Positions 1 through 8,982 are shown, counted from the first letter of the stretch. The stretch is DNA of 64,000 nucleotides from Cellulomonas carbonis (GCF_014636275.1 NZ_BMEB01000001.1:434001-498000); one strand, 5' to 3'. Program-made: numbers and translations. The notes: generated by a model from the letters alone, not told the origin.

Positions 1-51
1 GCGTGCGGATGCGCGCGTGGGCGTCGCGGGCGGCACGGGTAGCCTGAGCCG

Positions 52-1659
52 GTGCTCCAGCCCACGCCGCGCCGCCTCACGACCGTCGTCGCGGCGATCG
101 TCGGCGGCCTCGCCACCGACGCCGCGTTCCCGGGTCTCGGGCTCTGGCCGCTCGCGTTCGTCGGGGTCGCGCTGCTCTTCCTCGCGCTCGGCCGGGACTC
201 GGCGCGCTGGAACGCGCTCATCGGCTTCCTCTTCGGCCTGGCGTTCTTCCTGCCCCACATCGCCTGGGCCGAGTACGCGGTCGGGCCGGTGCCGTGGTTC
301 GCGCTGTCGATCGCGGAGGCCGGCTTCGTCGGCCTGTTCGCGGCGGGGTGGTCGTGGGCGCGCCGCGGCGCCGCGATCCGCCACCGCGCCCACCTCCAGG
401 TGCCGACGTTCGCGATCCTGTGGGTGGGCGTGGAGGAGCTGCGCTCCGTGTGGCCGTTCGGCGGGTTCCCGTGGGGTCGGCTCGCCTTCTCCCAGGCCGA
501 CGCGGTGACGGCGCGGTGGGCCTGGGCCGGGGGAGTGCCCCTGCTGTCCGCGGTCGTGGTGGTTGCCGGGGTGTGCCTCGCGCTGGCCGTCCTGGCCGTC
601 CGGCGGCTGGACCTGGGGACCGCGAGTGGAGCCGTCCTGGTCGGCCTCGCCGTCGTCGGTTCGGGACTCCTGGTCCCTCTCGACACGCGGGCGGAGGAGG
701 GGACCCTCGCGGTCGGCGCCGTCCAGGGCAACGTGCCGAACCGGGGCCTGGACTCCTTCGCGCAGGAGCGCGAGGTGCTCGAGAACCACGTCGCCGGCAC
801 CGAGCGCCTCGCCGACGAGGTCGGGTCGGGGACCCTGGACCTGGTCCTGTGGCCGGAGAACGGCTCGGACGTCGACCCGCGCGTGGACGAGGGGGCTCGA
901 CGCGCCGTGGACCGTGCGGCCCAGGCGGTCGACGCCCCGGTGCTCGTCGGGACGCTCGAGTACCCGTCGACCGGCGGGCGGTACAACGTCGCGCTGCTGT
1001 GGGACCCGCAGGAGGGGCCACTCGCCGCGTACGCGAAGCAGCGCCCGGCGGCGTTCGCCGAGTACGTCCCCATGCGCGAGATCGCCCGCCGGTTCTCCGA
1101 CGCCGTCGACCGAGTGCGTCGCGACATGCTCCCCGGCGACGAGGTGGGCCTCGTCGAGGTGCCCTCGGAGCGCCTGGGCAGGATCGTGCCGATCGGGGTG
1201 GGGATCTGCTTCGAGGTCGCGTACGACGGCATCATGCGCGAGGGCGTTCGGGCCGGTGCCGAGATCGTCGTCGTGCCCACCAACAACGCGACCTTCGGCG
1301 TGACGGACGAGTCGACGCAGCAGCTCGCGATGTCGCGGATCCGAGCGATCGAGCACGGGCGCGCGACGGTCCAGGTGTCGACGGTCGGGGTGAGCGCCGT
1401 CATCACGCCCAACGGTCGGGTGACGCGCAGCACGGACCTGTTCACGGCCGACACGATGGTCGCCGACCTGGCGCTGCGCACCGGACTCACGCCGGCGACG
1501 CGCTACGGCGACGTCGTCGCCTGGACGTTCCGCGCTCTCGCGGTCGTCGTCGTGGTCGCCGGCGCGGCGGGCGCGGCGCGGCTGCGTCGTGAGGCGTCCG
1601 CGGGACGACAGCGTGCCGCCGGTCCGCGCGCGACGTCCCGGCAGCCCGCGGTCCGCTGA
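52..1659 (+). CDS. lnt: Apolipoprotein N-acyltransferase
   Basis: Transfers an acyl chain to the N-terminal cysteine of lipoproteins in the cytoplasmic membrane. The 535-residue protein has several N-terminal membrane helices, then a nitrilase-like catalytic domain, then one C-terminal helix and a basic tail. The expected catalytic triad is visible: E269 in LWPENG, K329 in YAKQRP and C386 in GICFEV. The GTG start gives the usual family length. A stop at 45-47 in another frame may end an upstream gene that is otherwise outside the window. In many actinobacteria a polyprenol-phosphate mannose synthase (Ppm) is fused to or follows Lnt next to rbpA; here no Ppm sequence lies between Lnt and rbpA. 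Confidence 0.9.
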   Translation: MLQPTPRRLTTVVAAIVGGLATDAAFPGLGLWPLAFVGVALLFLALGRDSARWNALIGFLFGLAFFLPHIAWAEYAVGPVPWFALSIAEAGFVGLFAAGWSWARRGAAIRHRAHLQVPTFAILWVGVEELRSVWPFGGFPWGRLAFSQADAVTARWAWAGGVPLLSAVVVVAGVCLALAVLAVRRLDLGTASGAVLVGLAVVGSGLLVPLDTRAEEGTLAVGAVQGNVPNRGLDSFAQEREVLENHVAGTERLADEVGSGTLDLVLWPENGSDVDPRVDEGARRAVDRAAQAVDAPVLVGTLEYPSTGGRYNVALLWDPQEGPLAAYAKQRPAAFAEYVPMREIARRFSDAVDRVRRDMLPGDEVGLVEVPSERLGRIVPIGVGICFEVAYDGIMREGVRAGAEIVVVPTNNATFGVTDESTQQLAMSRIRAIEHGRATVQVSTVGVSAVITPNGRVTRSTDLFTADTMVADLALRTGLTPATRYGDVVAWTFRALAVVVVVAGAAGAARLRREASAGRQRAAGPRATSRQPAVR

Positions 1660-1770
1660 GGCACGGGGTCTGGCCAGTGCATCGGCCGTCGACCGGCTGA
1701 CTCGCCCTCGTCGTCGGGCGGCCCGGAGATCGGCCGTCGACCCGGTCGGTCAGCCGGTCGCAGAGACGAC

Positions 1771-1803
1771 GGGACGGCCGCCACGTGTCGTGGCGGCCGT
1801 CCC
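1771..1803. terminator. Bidirectional hairpin between lnt and rbpA
   Basis: A perfect 15-base stem (GGGACGGCCGCCACG and its complement) with a TGT loop lies between the convergent lnt and rbpA genes, so it can end both transcripts. No U tract follows on either side, as for most hairpins in this window. A short direct repeat (ATCGGCCGTCGACC) lies just before it at about 1680 and 1731. Confidence 0.75.
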
Positions 1804-1850
1804 GTGTCGTGGCGGCTGCGCGTGCGCAGCGCACGCGTGCGCTGCTGGGT

Positions 1851-2195
1851 TCAGGCGGAGCGGCGGAGCTTGCCTGCGCGAAGAAGCTCGAGCCGCTCGG
1901 CGAGCAGGTCCTCGAGCTCGCTCACGGTGCGCCGCTCGAGGAGCATGTCCCAGTGCGTGCGCGGGGGCTTGCCGGACTTGGGCTCGGGCTTGCTGGCGTC
2001 CCGCAGGAGCGCCTCCTTGCCGCATCGGCACTCCCACACGACGGGGACGTCGGCCTCCGTCGAGAACGGGAGGATGATCGTGTGCCCGTCGGGGCAGTCG
2101 TAGTACGCCTGGAGCCGAGGAGCGAACTCGACGCCCTGCTCCGACTCCATGCTGTTCGCGCCGATGCGCATACCCCGCAGGGATCGGTCAGCCAT
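1851..2195 (-). CDS. rbpA: RNA polymerase-binding protein RbpA
   Basis: Actinobacterial general transcription factor that binds RNA polymerase and group 1/2 sigma factors and stabilises the open complex. The 114-residue protein has the family pattern: a basic N-terminal tail (MADRSLRG), a core with a CPDGH ... CRCGK cysteine set, the basic linker KPPRTHWDML, and the C-terminal sigma-interacting helices (RRTVSELEDLLAERL). The ATG start has a strong GGAGG 8 bases upstream. It converges on lnt, an arrangement shared with the mycobacterial Rv2050-Rv2051c region. Confidence 0.95.
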   Translation of the reverse strand: MADRSLRGMRIGANSMESEQGVEFAPRLQAYYDCPDGHTIILPFSTEADVPVVWECRCGKEALLRDASKPEPKSGKPPRTHWDMLLERRTVSELEDLLAERLELLRAGKLRRSA

Positions 2196-2425
2196 GGTGA
2201 GGCCTCCGTTCTGGCGGCTGGCGAGCGCGGAGGTTGCCGCGCTCGGAGAGTGGTCCAACTGGCACAACGTCCCGGTCCGGTCCGGTGTTCCGCCCGTCCG
2301 TGAAGGTCCCGTGAACGTCTCGCCGTGACGGTGATCACGTCGTCGTCGTGGGTGCAGGTCCGCCGGTCCGGACCGCTCCTCACACTCTCGTGACCCCCTC
2401 GGAGCCGCAACTCGTGCGGTCCGGG

Positions 2426-4567
2426 TCAGGAACGCCTCTGGTGCTGCGCCAGCACGACGCCGTCGGTGAACATCACGCCGTCGGAGAACCGCGCCTCGAC
2501 CCGCCCGCCGCCGAACTGCTCGGCGTGCAGCCGTGCGTACAGCCCACCACGGGCGAGCAGCTCCTCGTGGTCACCCTGCTCGACCACGCGACCGTCGTCG
2601 ACGACGAGGATGACGTCGGCGTGCCGGATGGTCGACAGGCGGTGGGCGATCGCGATCGTGGTGCGACCCCGCATCACCTCGGTGAGCGCCTGCTGGACGA
2701 GACGCTCGGACGCGGTGTCGAGCGCCGACGTGGCCTCGTCCAGGACGAGGATGCGCGGGTCCTTCAGCAGCACGCGCGCGATCGCGAGCCGCTGCTTCTC
2801 GCCGCCGCTGAGCCGGTAGCCCCGCTCACCGACCGTGGTGGCGTAGCCGTCGGGCGACGACGCGATCCGGTCGTGGATGTTGGCGGCACGGGCCGCCTCG
2901 ACGAGCTCGGCGTCGGTCGCGTCGGGACGTGCGTAGCGCAGGTTGTCCGCGATGCTCGCGTGGAACAGGTACGGGTCCTGCGTCACCATCCCGACGACGT
3001 CGGCGAGCGACCCGAGGGCGATGTCGCGGACGTCGGTCCCGTCGATGCGCACGGCGCCGCGGTCGACGTCGTACAGGCGGGGCACGAGGTTGCTCAGCGT
3101 GGTCTTGCCCGCGCCGGACGGCCCGACGAAGGCCGCCAGCGAGCCCGCGGGGATCCGGAACGAGACGTCACGGACGGCCCACGGGCGCCCGGGGGACCCG
3201 GGCGGGCCGACCGGGGTCTCGTCGGCACGGCCGGGGTCGGCGCCGTCGGACGACGTCGTCCGCGCCGTGACGTCGGCTCGAGCGCCGCCGCCGGGGTGCG
3301 ACCCGGGCGCCACGCCGTACGCCATGAGGGCCCCGCGACCGCCGCCCATGCCGCCACCACCGGTCCCGCGAGGAGCGGGCGGGGGTGCGCTGAGACGTGG
3401 GGGAGGGGGATAGGCGAACCACACCCCGTCGAGCTCGACCTCGCCCCGCACGGTGCTCGGGTCGAGCGCGACGGCGTCGGGACGGTCGGCGATCGCGGGC
3501 ACGAGGTCGAGGTACTCGTAGATCCGGCGGAACAGGGCGAGCGACGTCTGGACGTCGAGCGCGACGCGCATGAGCGACAGCATGGGCATGAGCAGCCGCG
3601 CCTGCAGGGTCGAGAACGCCACCAGGGTCCCGGCGGAGATCTCCGCCCCCGCGTCGATCATGAGGCCCGACGCGAGGTAGACCAGGGCCGGCGTGATGGC
3701 CATGAACGCGGTCACGACGCCGAAGAAGCCCTGACCCGCCATCGCCTGCTTGACCTGGAGCTCCGCCTGGCGCTCGTTCTCCTCGCGGTACCGCGCGACC
3801 TCGGCGTCGGCCCGGTTGAAGACCTTCGACAGGAGGACGCCCGAGACGCTGAGCGCCTCCTCCGTGATCGCGGTCATGTCGGCGAGCGACTCCTGCGTCC
3901 GGCGCGCGAGGACCTGGCGCCGGGCACCGACACGCCGCTGCAGCACGATGAAGAGCGGCATCAGGGCGAGCGAGATGACGGTCAGCTGCCAGGACAGGAG
4001 CACCATCGCGACGAGGGACGCGACGACCGTCACGGCGTTGGACAGGATGCTCGCCGCGGTCGTGGTGAGCACCGAGCGCACGCCGCCCACGTCGTTCGCG
4101 AGGCGCGACTGGATCGACCCCGTCCTCGTCGCCGTGAAGAACGCGAGCTCCATGCGCTCGAGGTGCTCGAAGAGCCGTGCACGCAGGTCCGCCATGGCCC
4201 GGTTGCCGACCGTCGTCGTCAGGTAGGTCTGGCCCACACCGATCCCGGCGCTGAGCAGCGGCACCGCGACCATCGCCGCGACGAGCAGCGTCAGCAGCCG
4301 GACGTCGACCCCCGAGCCGTCCGCCGGGAAGAGCGCGCGGTCGAAGACCGCCTGCGTGAGGAAGGGGAGAGTGATGCCGAGCCCGGCGCCGACCACGATG
4401 GTGACGGCGACGAGCGCGAGGCTGGCCCGGTGCGGGGCGAGGAGCCCGCCGATCCGCCGCAGGAGGGCGCGCGTGTCCGAGGGCACGGGCACGGTCGTGG
4501 CGGCGGGCGTGCCGCCCGGGCGGTCGCCGGCGGGGGAGCTCTCGGCGGGGGAGCGTCCGGCAGGCAT
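2426..4567 (-). CDS. ABC exporter, fused permease and ATPase, with a glycine-rich insert
   Basis: Half-transporter of the multidrug/lipid export type, expected to work as a dimer in the membrane. The 713-residue protein has a transmembrane domain (about residues 30-350) and an ATPase domain with Walker [10 protein letters not shown] (about 482), signature LSGGEKQR (about 586) and Walker [13 protein letters not shown] (about 605). Odd feature: between the first ATPase strand (VWFAYP, the A-loop tyrosine) and VRDVSF lies a low-complexity insert of about 75 residues rich in Gly, Pro and Ala (about 386-460), where related proteins have under 15 residues. The start codon overlaps the stop of the upstream UPF0303 gene by one base (TGATG), so the two are probably co-translated. 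Substrate unknown. Confidence 0.92.
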   Translation of the reverse strand: MPAGRSPAESSPAGDRPGGTPAATTVPVPSDTRALLRRIGGLLAPHRASLALVAVTIVVGAGLGITLPFLTQAVFDRALFPADGSGVDVRLLTLLVAAMVAVPLLSAGIGVGQTYLTTTVGNRAMADLRARLFEHLERMELAFFTATRTGSIQSRLANDVGGVRSVLTTTAASILSNAVTVVASLVAMVLLSWQLTVISLALMPLFIVLQRRVGARRQVLARRTQESLADMTAITEEALSVSGVLLSKVFNRADAEVARYREENERQAELQVKQAMAGQGFFGVVTAFMAITPALVYLASGLMIDAGAEISAGTLVAFSTLQARLLMPMLSLMRVALDVQTSLALFRRIYEYLDLVPAIADRPDAVALDPSTVRGEVELDGVWFAYPPPPRLSAPPPAPRGTGGGGMGGGRGALMAYGVAPGSHPGGGARADVTARTTSSDGADPGRADETPVGPPGSPGRPWAVRDVSFRIPAGSLAAFVGPSGAGKTTLSNLVPRLYDVDRGAVRIDGTDVRDIALGSLADVVGMVTQDPYLFHASIADNLRYARPDATDAELVEAARAANIHDRIASSPDGYATTVGERGYRLSGGEKQRLAIARVLLKDPRILVLDEATSALDTASERLVQQALTEVMRGRTTIAIAHRLSTIRHADVILVVDDGRVVEQGDHEELLARGGLYARLHAEQFGGGRVEARFSDGVMFTDGVVLAQHQRRS

Positions 4568-5097
4568 CACGCCCGGCCGTCGAGGAAGGCCTCGAGCGCC
4601 TCGACGACGAGCGCGTGGTCCTCGGCCTGGGGGAGTCCCGACACGGTCACGGTCCCGACCGGGCCGACGTCGCGCACCGTGAGCGGGAAGGACCCGCCGT
4701 GCGCGGCGTACTCCTGCACCGCCAGCCCGCTGTCCTCCTCGAACGTGCGGCCCTTGAGCCTGCTCCGCAGACCGACGAGGAAGGACGGCGCGCCGAACCG
4801 GTCGACCACGCGGCTCTTGCGCTCGACCCACGTGTCGTTGTCCGGCGTCGTCCCGGGCAACGACACGTGGAACAGGACGTGCCCGTGCCGGCGGACGTCC
4901 ACCGTGACGGGCAGCCGGCGCTCCCGCGCCATCTCGACCAGGAGGATGCCCAGGCGGAAGGCGTCGTCGTTGTCGAACCGGGTGAGCTGCAGGCGGGCCT
5001 GCTGCTGCTCGACCTCCGCCACGAGGTGGGCTGCCGACGCGCCGGGCGTCGCGCCCGAGGCGTCGTCGTGAGTGTGGTGCTTCTCGTGGTGCGTCAT
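4567..5097 (-). CDS. UPF0303 (heme-degrading domain-like) protein
   Basis: The 176-residue protein resembles the UPF0303 family, distantly related to the heme-binding HbpS/GlcG fold; the biochemical role is not settled. The family core runs from FDNDDAFRLG (about residue 40) to the conserved RxxxVxRFGxPSF region and the AxHGGSFPL segment. A His-rich N-terminal tail (MTHHEKHHTHDD) could bind metal, or may just be a disordered start. The ATG is preceded by AGGAGG, 4 bases away. It sits directly upstream of, and overlaps, the ABC exporter gene. Confidence 0.82.
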   Translation of the reverse strand: MTHHEKHHTHDDASGATPGASAAHLVAEVEQQQARLQLTRFDNDDAFRLGILLVEMARERRLPVTVDVRRHGHVLFHVSLPGTTPDNDTWVERKSRVVDRFGAPSFLVGLRSRLKGRTFEEDSGLAVQEYAAHGGSFPLTVRDVGPVGTVTVSGLPQAEDHALVVEALEAFLDGRA

Positions 5098-5149
5098 GGG
5101 ACCTCCTGGGGACAGCCTGCCGTACCCCACCGACACGGGCTCGCGCTGC

Positions 5150-6457
5150 TCACGCACCACGCTCGACACCACGCTCGGCACCACGCTCGACACCGTGGCC
5201 GGCGGCCCCGGGCCGCGCGTCGTAGGCGCGGAACGCGGGCTGCGCGAGCGTGAAGAGCAGGACACCCACCACGCACGCGAGCCCGCCCGCCAGCGCTGCA
5301 CCCGCCTCGCCCACCGCTGCGCCGAGGCCACCGAGCACCGCGTCGCCCAGGCGCGGCCCGCCCGCGACGACGACGATGAACACCCCCTGGAGGCGTCCAC
5401 GCAGCGCGTCCGGTGTCGCGGCCTGCAGGATCGTGGTGCGGAAGACGGCGCTGACCGTGTCGAACGTGCCGGCCAGGACCATGCACGCCGTCGCGGGCCA
5501 CAGGGTCCAGTGCGCGCCGCCACCGGGCACGGGCCCGGGTGCGAGCGCCACGACGACGCCGAACGCCGCGACCGACAGCCCCCAGCCGACGACCGACACC
5601 AGCACTGCCGTGCCCTGCCGGTGGACGCGGCCCAGCGGTCCCGAGAAGACGCCCGCGAGGATCGAGCCCGCCGCGATGCCCGCGGTCAGGACACCGACGG
5701 TCGTCGCACCGCCGCCGATGAGGACCGCCCCGATGGCCGGGAACAGCACGCGTGGCATCGCGAGGACCATCGCCGTGAGGTCGACGACGAACGTGCCTCG
5801 CACCACGGGCTCGCCGCGCAGGTGGCGCAGCCCCTCGAGGACCGACCGCAGCCCTGCGCGCCGCACGACGCCCTCGGGCGGCAGCGGCGGCAGCGCGACG
5901 AGCGTCGTCAGCGCGACCCCGAGCATCACGACCTCGACCGCGTACGCGGGCCCGTACCCCGCCCAGCCGACGAGCACGCCGCCGAGCAGGGGGCCGACGG
6001 TCATCGAGATGCCGCCCGAGAGGCTCGCGAGGGCGTTCGCGGCGGGCAGCAGGGGCAGGCCGACGAGCCTCGGCACGATGGCCGAGCGGGCGGGGGAGTT
6101 GATCGCGAACAGGCCGTTCTGGACCGCGACGAGGACGTAGAGGAGCCGGACGTCCTCGACGCCGGCGAACGCCTGGGCCGCGAGCCCGAGCGACACGACC
6201 AGGAGGCCCGCGGCCGTCGCGACGACGACGGTCCGGCGGTCGTGCGCGTCGACGACGGCGCCGCCGTACAGCCCGAGCAGCACGAGCGGCAGGAAGCCGA
6301 CGAGGCCGACCAGGCCGACGCTCGCCGTCGAGCCGGTGATGTCGTACACCTGGAGCCCGACGACGACCGTGGTCAGCGCCGTCCCGATGCCCGAGAGCGA
6401 CGTGCCGACCCACATCCGCCGGTACGGCGCGCTGATCCTCAGCGGTGTGAGGTCCAT
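5150..6457 (-). CDS. MFS transporter, EntS-like exporter type
   Basis: About 435 residues with 12 predicted membrane helices. The opening (MDLTPLRISAPYRRMWVGTSLSGIGTAL) and the GAVVDAHDRRTV loop after helix 2 are typical of the transmembrane secretion effector/enterobactin exporter group, so efflux of a small molecule is likely; the substrate is unknown. The ATG at 6457 gives the usual family N-terminus; a GTG at 6544 would add 29 residues without family character. The reading ends 52 bases before the UPF0303 start on the same strand, so it may be the first gene of that transcript. Confidence 0.85.
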   Translation of the reverse strand: MDLTPLRISAPYRRMWVGTSLSGIGTALTTVVVGLQVYDITGSTASVGLVGLVGFLPLVLLGLYGGAVVDAHDRRTVVVATAAGLLVVSLGLAAQAFAGVEDVRLLYVLVAVQNGLFAINSPARSAIVPRLVGLPLLPAANALASLSGGISMTVGPLLGGVLVGWAGYGPAYAVEVVMLGVALTTLVALPPLPPEGVVRRAGLRSVLEGLRHLRGEPVVRGTFVVDLTAMVLAMPRVLFPAIGAVLIGGGATTVGVLTAGIAAGSILAGVFSGPLGRVHRQGTAVLVSVVGWGLSVAAFGVVVALAPGPVPGGGAHWTLWPATACMVLAGTFDTVSAVFRTTILQAATPDALRGRLQGVFIVVVAGGPRLGDAVLGGLGAAVGEAGAALAGGLACVVGVLLFTLAQPAFRAYDARPGAAGHGVERGAERGVERGA

Positions 6458-6573
6458 GAGGAGCTGGGGCACCCGGACATCATCGGGCCACCGACGACGT
6501 GACGCCGCCCCGCATCGGAACGATTCGACCGTGACGTCCGCCACGGAGCGCCCAGCGCTCGTGCCCGAACGCG

Positions 6574-6611
6574 ACGACGGGGTCCCGACGACCTCGTCGG
6601 GACCCCGTCGT
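6574..6611 (-). terminator. 17-base-pair hairpin after the small secreted protein gene
   Basis: ACGACGGGGTCCCGACG and its exact complement flank an ACCT loop, starting 9 bases past the stop of the 6621-6971 gene. It separates that gene from the downstream MFS gene on the same strand. Confidence 0.8.
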
Positions 6612-6620
6612 ACGCAGTGC

Positions 6621-6971
6621 TCAGGAGATGGGCGGGTAGTCGGGCTCGCCGTCGCACGTGATCACGAAGCTGATGTCCTTGCCGGGCGTGATGTAGCCGT
6701 CGACCGCGTCGTCGAGCGTGGAGTAGCCCGTGCCGGCCTTGACGTAGACGAACAGCGCGTCGCCGACCCAGTGCGACATGTGGCCGTCCTCGAACTCCTC
6801 CTTGGAGCACGTGACGTCGAAGCCGTACTGCTCGGTGAGCATGGCGGCCCAGGTCGCCGCGGAGTGGGTCGCGGGCTGCACGGGCGGGGCTGCGGCGGCC
6901 GGGCCCGCGAGGGCGCCGACGGCGACGGCGGTCGTTGCGAGAGTCGTGACGACGGTCCTGGTGCGTGACAT
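6621..6971 (-). CDS. Small secreted protein of unknown function
   Basis: A 116-residue protein with a clear Sec signal peptide: basic start (MSRTRT), hydrophobic core and an AxA-type cleavage zone (AGPAAAAPP) near residue 29. The mature part of about 85 residues has two cysteines (C57-like and the one in ITCDGEP) that could form a disulfide, and is acidic, ending in PDYPPIS. I do not recognise the family. The ATG has GGAAGGA 7 bases upstream. It is a single-gene unit closed by a strong hairpin. Confidence 0.7.
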   Translation of the reverse strand: MSRTRTVVTTLATTAVAVGALAGPAAAAPPVQPATHSAATWAAMLTEQYGFDVTCSKEEFEDGHMSHWVGDALFVYVKAGTGYSTLDDAVDGYITPGKDISFVITCDGEPDYPPIS

Positions 6972-7122
6972 GTCTCTGTCCTTCCGGGGGGGCTTCGTCG
7001 GTCCTCGGGGCCGGTGGTCTACCGGTATGTCCGATTCGCCCACGTTAGACCTCGGCATGCGTGGGGCCGGAAGCGCCGGGGCCACTTTTCACCCGATCGA
7101 CCACGGTGGACCCGGTACGCCG

Positions 7123-7136
7123 ATAATGGACATTAT
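7123..7136. promoter_or_regulatory. AT-rich inverted repeat upstream of the 7236 gene
   Basis: ATAATG-GA-CATTAT is a perfect inverted repeat in a region otherwise nearly free of AT stretches. It lies about 100 bases upstream of the membrane protein gene at 7236 and about 150 bases upstream of the divergent secreted protein gene. It resembles half of a Fur/Zur-type operator, but no regulator gene is adjacent. Confidence 0.4.
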
Positions 7137-7235
7137 GTCACTACGCCTCAGGCCCGGGCCTGCCCCACCGTCCCGACCGCCCCACTCGCGGGCCGCCATG
7201 TCTCGTTCATCAGGAGTTCACCGTACGCTCGGACG

Positions 7236-7919
7236 ATGAACCGTCGGCCGCTCCCGTTCTCCGCCGCGGTGCTCGTCGGCGTCGTGGGTCCGTTCGCGTT
7301 CGCTGTCGTGCACCTGGTGAACGCCGTCACGCTCGAGAGCCGGCTCCTCGACATGGACCGTGAGAACAACCTGCCGACGTGGTTCTCGAGCAGCCTCTTC
7401 CTGCTCGCCGCGGTCGCCTGCCTCGGGGCCGCCGGTCAGGCGGAGCGCCGCACCGGACGTCTCGGCTGGCTGGTCGTCGCGCTGCTGTCCTTCGCGTTCA
7501 GCGTCGACGAGGTCGCCTCGGTGCACGAGGAGGCCGGGCGACGTCTGGGCGCCGAGACGACGCTCTCGGTCGCCCAGCCGCTCGCTGCGGTCACCGTGCT
7601 CGTCCTCCTGCTCGTCGTGGCCCACGCGGTCGGGGCGCCGGCCCGTCGACCGCTGAGACTCGCCGGAGGGGTCCTGCTGGCCTCGCAGGTCACCGCCACC
7701 GTGGCCGGTCTGCTCGTCGACGGGACCGGCCGCTTCCTGCTCGAGACCGCCGAGGACACGACCGAGATGCTCACCGCGACGGCGCTGCTCGCCGCCGCGC
7801 TCGTGGGTGCCGGCGTCCGGCTCGACCTGCGCCCCTCGTCGGTCGGGCACGAGCTGCGGAGCTGGGCGGCGGCCCGCGACGCCGAGCCCGCGGAACCCGT
7901 GCACGCCTGGCGTTCCTGA
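7236..7919 (+). CDS. Integral membrane protein of unknown function
   Basis: A 227-residue protein with about six hydrophobic segments and a charged C-terminal tail. Notable conserved-looking parts are RENNLPTWFSS after helix 1 and SFAFSVDEVASVHEE after helix 3, where acidic residues and a histidine sit next to the membrane; this could be a metal- or proton-binding site. I do not recognise the family. ATG chosen because the hydrophobic N-terminus begins directly after it. Confidence 0.75.
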   Translation: MNRRPLPFSAAVLVGVVGPFAFAVVHLVNAVTLESRLLDMDRENNLPTWFSSSLFLLAAVACLGAAGQAERRTGRLGWLVVALLSFAFSVDEVASVHEEAGRRLGAETTLSVAQPLAAVTVLVLLLVVAHAVGAPARRPLRLAGGVLLASQVTATVAGLLVDGTGRFLLETAEDTTEMLTATALLAAALVGAGVRLDLRPSSVGHELRSWAAARDAEPAEPVHAWRS

Positions 7920-7965
7920 CCCGCCGACCTCGTCGTCGCCGTGTCCCGGCGCACGGCCCGAGGGC

Positions 7966-8460
7966 TCACGACGGCGGTGGTACCACGACCGGCCGAACCC
8001 ACCGGACCTCGGCCACACCCGGCCGCCGCGGAGCCGGGACCCGCTCCCCCGTCCGCACGAAGCCGACCGCGGCCGCGAGCCCCTCCGCGCCGTCCCCCTC
8101 GGGGACCCACGCGGTGACCCTGGCGGCTCCGTCAGCGCCGGCAGCGTCGACGGCCGCGCGCACGAGGGCCGCTCCGTGCCCCGACCGACGGTGGCTCGGG
8201 TCGACCCACAGAGCCAGCACGTGCCGCTCGTCGGCAGGCGCCCCGGGCTCGACGACGAGCTGGACGAGCCCGACGTCCTCCCCTGCCTCCTCGGCCACCC
8301 ACCACGGTGCTCCCCGCAGGCGCATGCGCCAGTGCTGCTCACGGAAGGTCGTCTCGCGGGCGAGGGCCCAGCCGTAGATCTCGGGCTCACCCGTCACGGC
8401 GCGCAGCCGCGCGTCGCGCAGCCGCTCCCACTCGTCCTCGTCGATCCGTGCCACGCGCAT
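7966..8460 (-). CDS. GNAT family N-acetyltransferase
   Basis: A 164-residue acetyl-CoA-dependent acyltransferase. The acetyl-CoA-binding segment is visible as ALWVDPSHRRSGHGAALVRA (motif A, Q/RxxGxG/A replaced by RRSGHG), preceded by the VGLVQLVVEPGA strand and followed by the VTAWVPEGDGAEGLAAAVGF segment typical of the fold. The ATG at 8460 matches the usual start; the open frame continues upstream but without family character. Substrate unknown. Confidence 0.8.
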   Translation of the reverse strand: MRVARIDEDEWERLRDARLRAVTGEPEIYGWALARETTFREQHWRMRLRGAPWWVAEEAGEDVGLVQLVVEPGAPADERHVLALWVDPSHRRSGHGAALVRAAVDAAGADGAARVTAWVPEGDGAEGLAAAVGFVRTGERVPAPRRPGVAEVRWVRPVVVPPPS

Positions 8461-8590
8461 CCGGTGAGCGTCCCAGCCCTCGTCCCCGCGTCCGCCGAGG
8501 CGCGCCGCGTGGGCACGGGACCCGAGAGGCTCGTCGAGTGACACGAGGGCTCCCCTCCGTGTCGGGCGGGCCTGTGGAAGGCTCTCCCCC

Positions 8591-8854
8591 ATGTCCGACG
8601 CATCGACGCCCGAGCCCACGCCCCAGCCCGAACCCCGCCCCGACGTGCGCGAGCGGTGGTGGTGGACCGGTACGTTCCGGGCCGTCCTCGGCGGCGCCGT
8701 GGTGGGCTACCAGTGGCCGGTGATCTCCCGCGGTGAGGCGGTGCCGCTCACCTGGGTCGTCGCGGGTCTCGGTGCGGTGGTCGCGGTCTGGGGCCTCTGG
8801 CTGCTCGTCACGGCCTACCGCGCGCGCTCGGCACCGCCCACGCCCCGTCGCTGA
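8591..8854 (+). CDS. Small two-helix membrane protein
   Basis: An 87-residue protein: Pro/Glu-rich N-terminus, then two hydrophobic stretches (about residues 28-46 and 52-73) and a basic end. Divergent from the GNAT gene. I do not recognise the family. The stop codon lies inside the first copy of a 41-base-period direct repeat. Confidence 0.62.
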   Translation: MSDASTPEPTPQPEPRPDVRERWWWTGTFRAVLGGAVVGYQWPVISRGEAVPLTWVVAGLGAVVAVWGLWLLVTAYRARSAPPTPRR

Positions 8855-8914
8855 GCGCCCGCCACCGAACGGCCGCCGCTCCACCCCGTCGCTGAGCGCG
8901 CGCGCTGAACGGCC
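8843..8914 (+). repeat. Imperfect tandem duplication over a stop codon
   Basis: Two copies (8843-8874 and 8884-8914) share CCCCGTCGCTGAGCGC and end in GAACGGCC, with a 41-base period. The first copy contains the stop of the 87-residue protein gene. The second copy is intergenic. Confidence 0.6.
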
Positions 8915-8915
8915 T

Positions 8916-8947
8916 GGCGCGCCGGTCCTGCACGGGACCGGCGCGCC
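8916..8947. terminator. Hairpin between the small membrane protein gene and pyc
   Basis: A perfect 13-base stem (GGCGCGCCGGTCC and complement) with a 6-base loop lies between two convergent genes and can serve both. Confidence 0.75.
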
Positions 8948-8982
8948 GGGGCGTCGTCAGGGGCGGCACCGCCCGGTCGTCG

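Noticed and set aside
1-51. Possible end of an upstream gene at 45-47
   Set aside because: Only about 14 codons are inside the window and nothing identifies the product.
2348-5071. Long plus-strand frame opposite the ABC exporter
   Set aside because: Shadow frame of low complexity; the minus strand has all ABC motifs.
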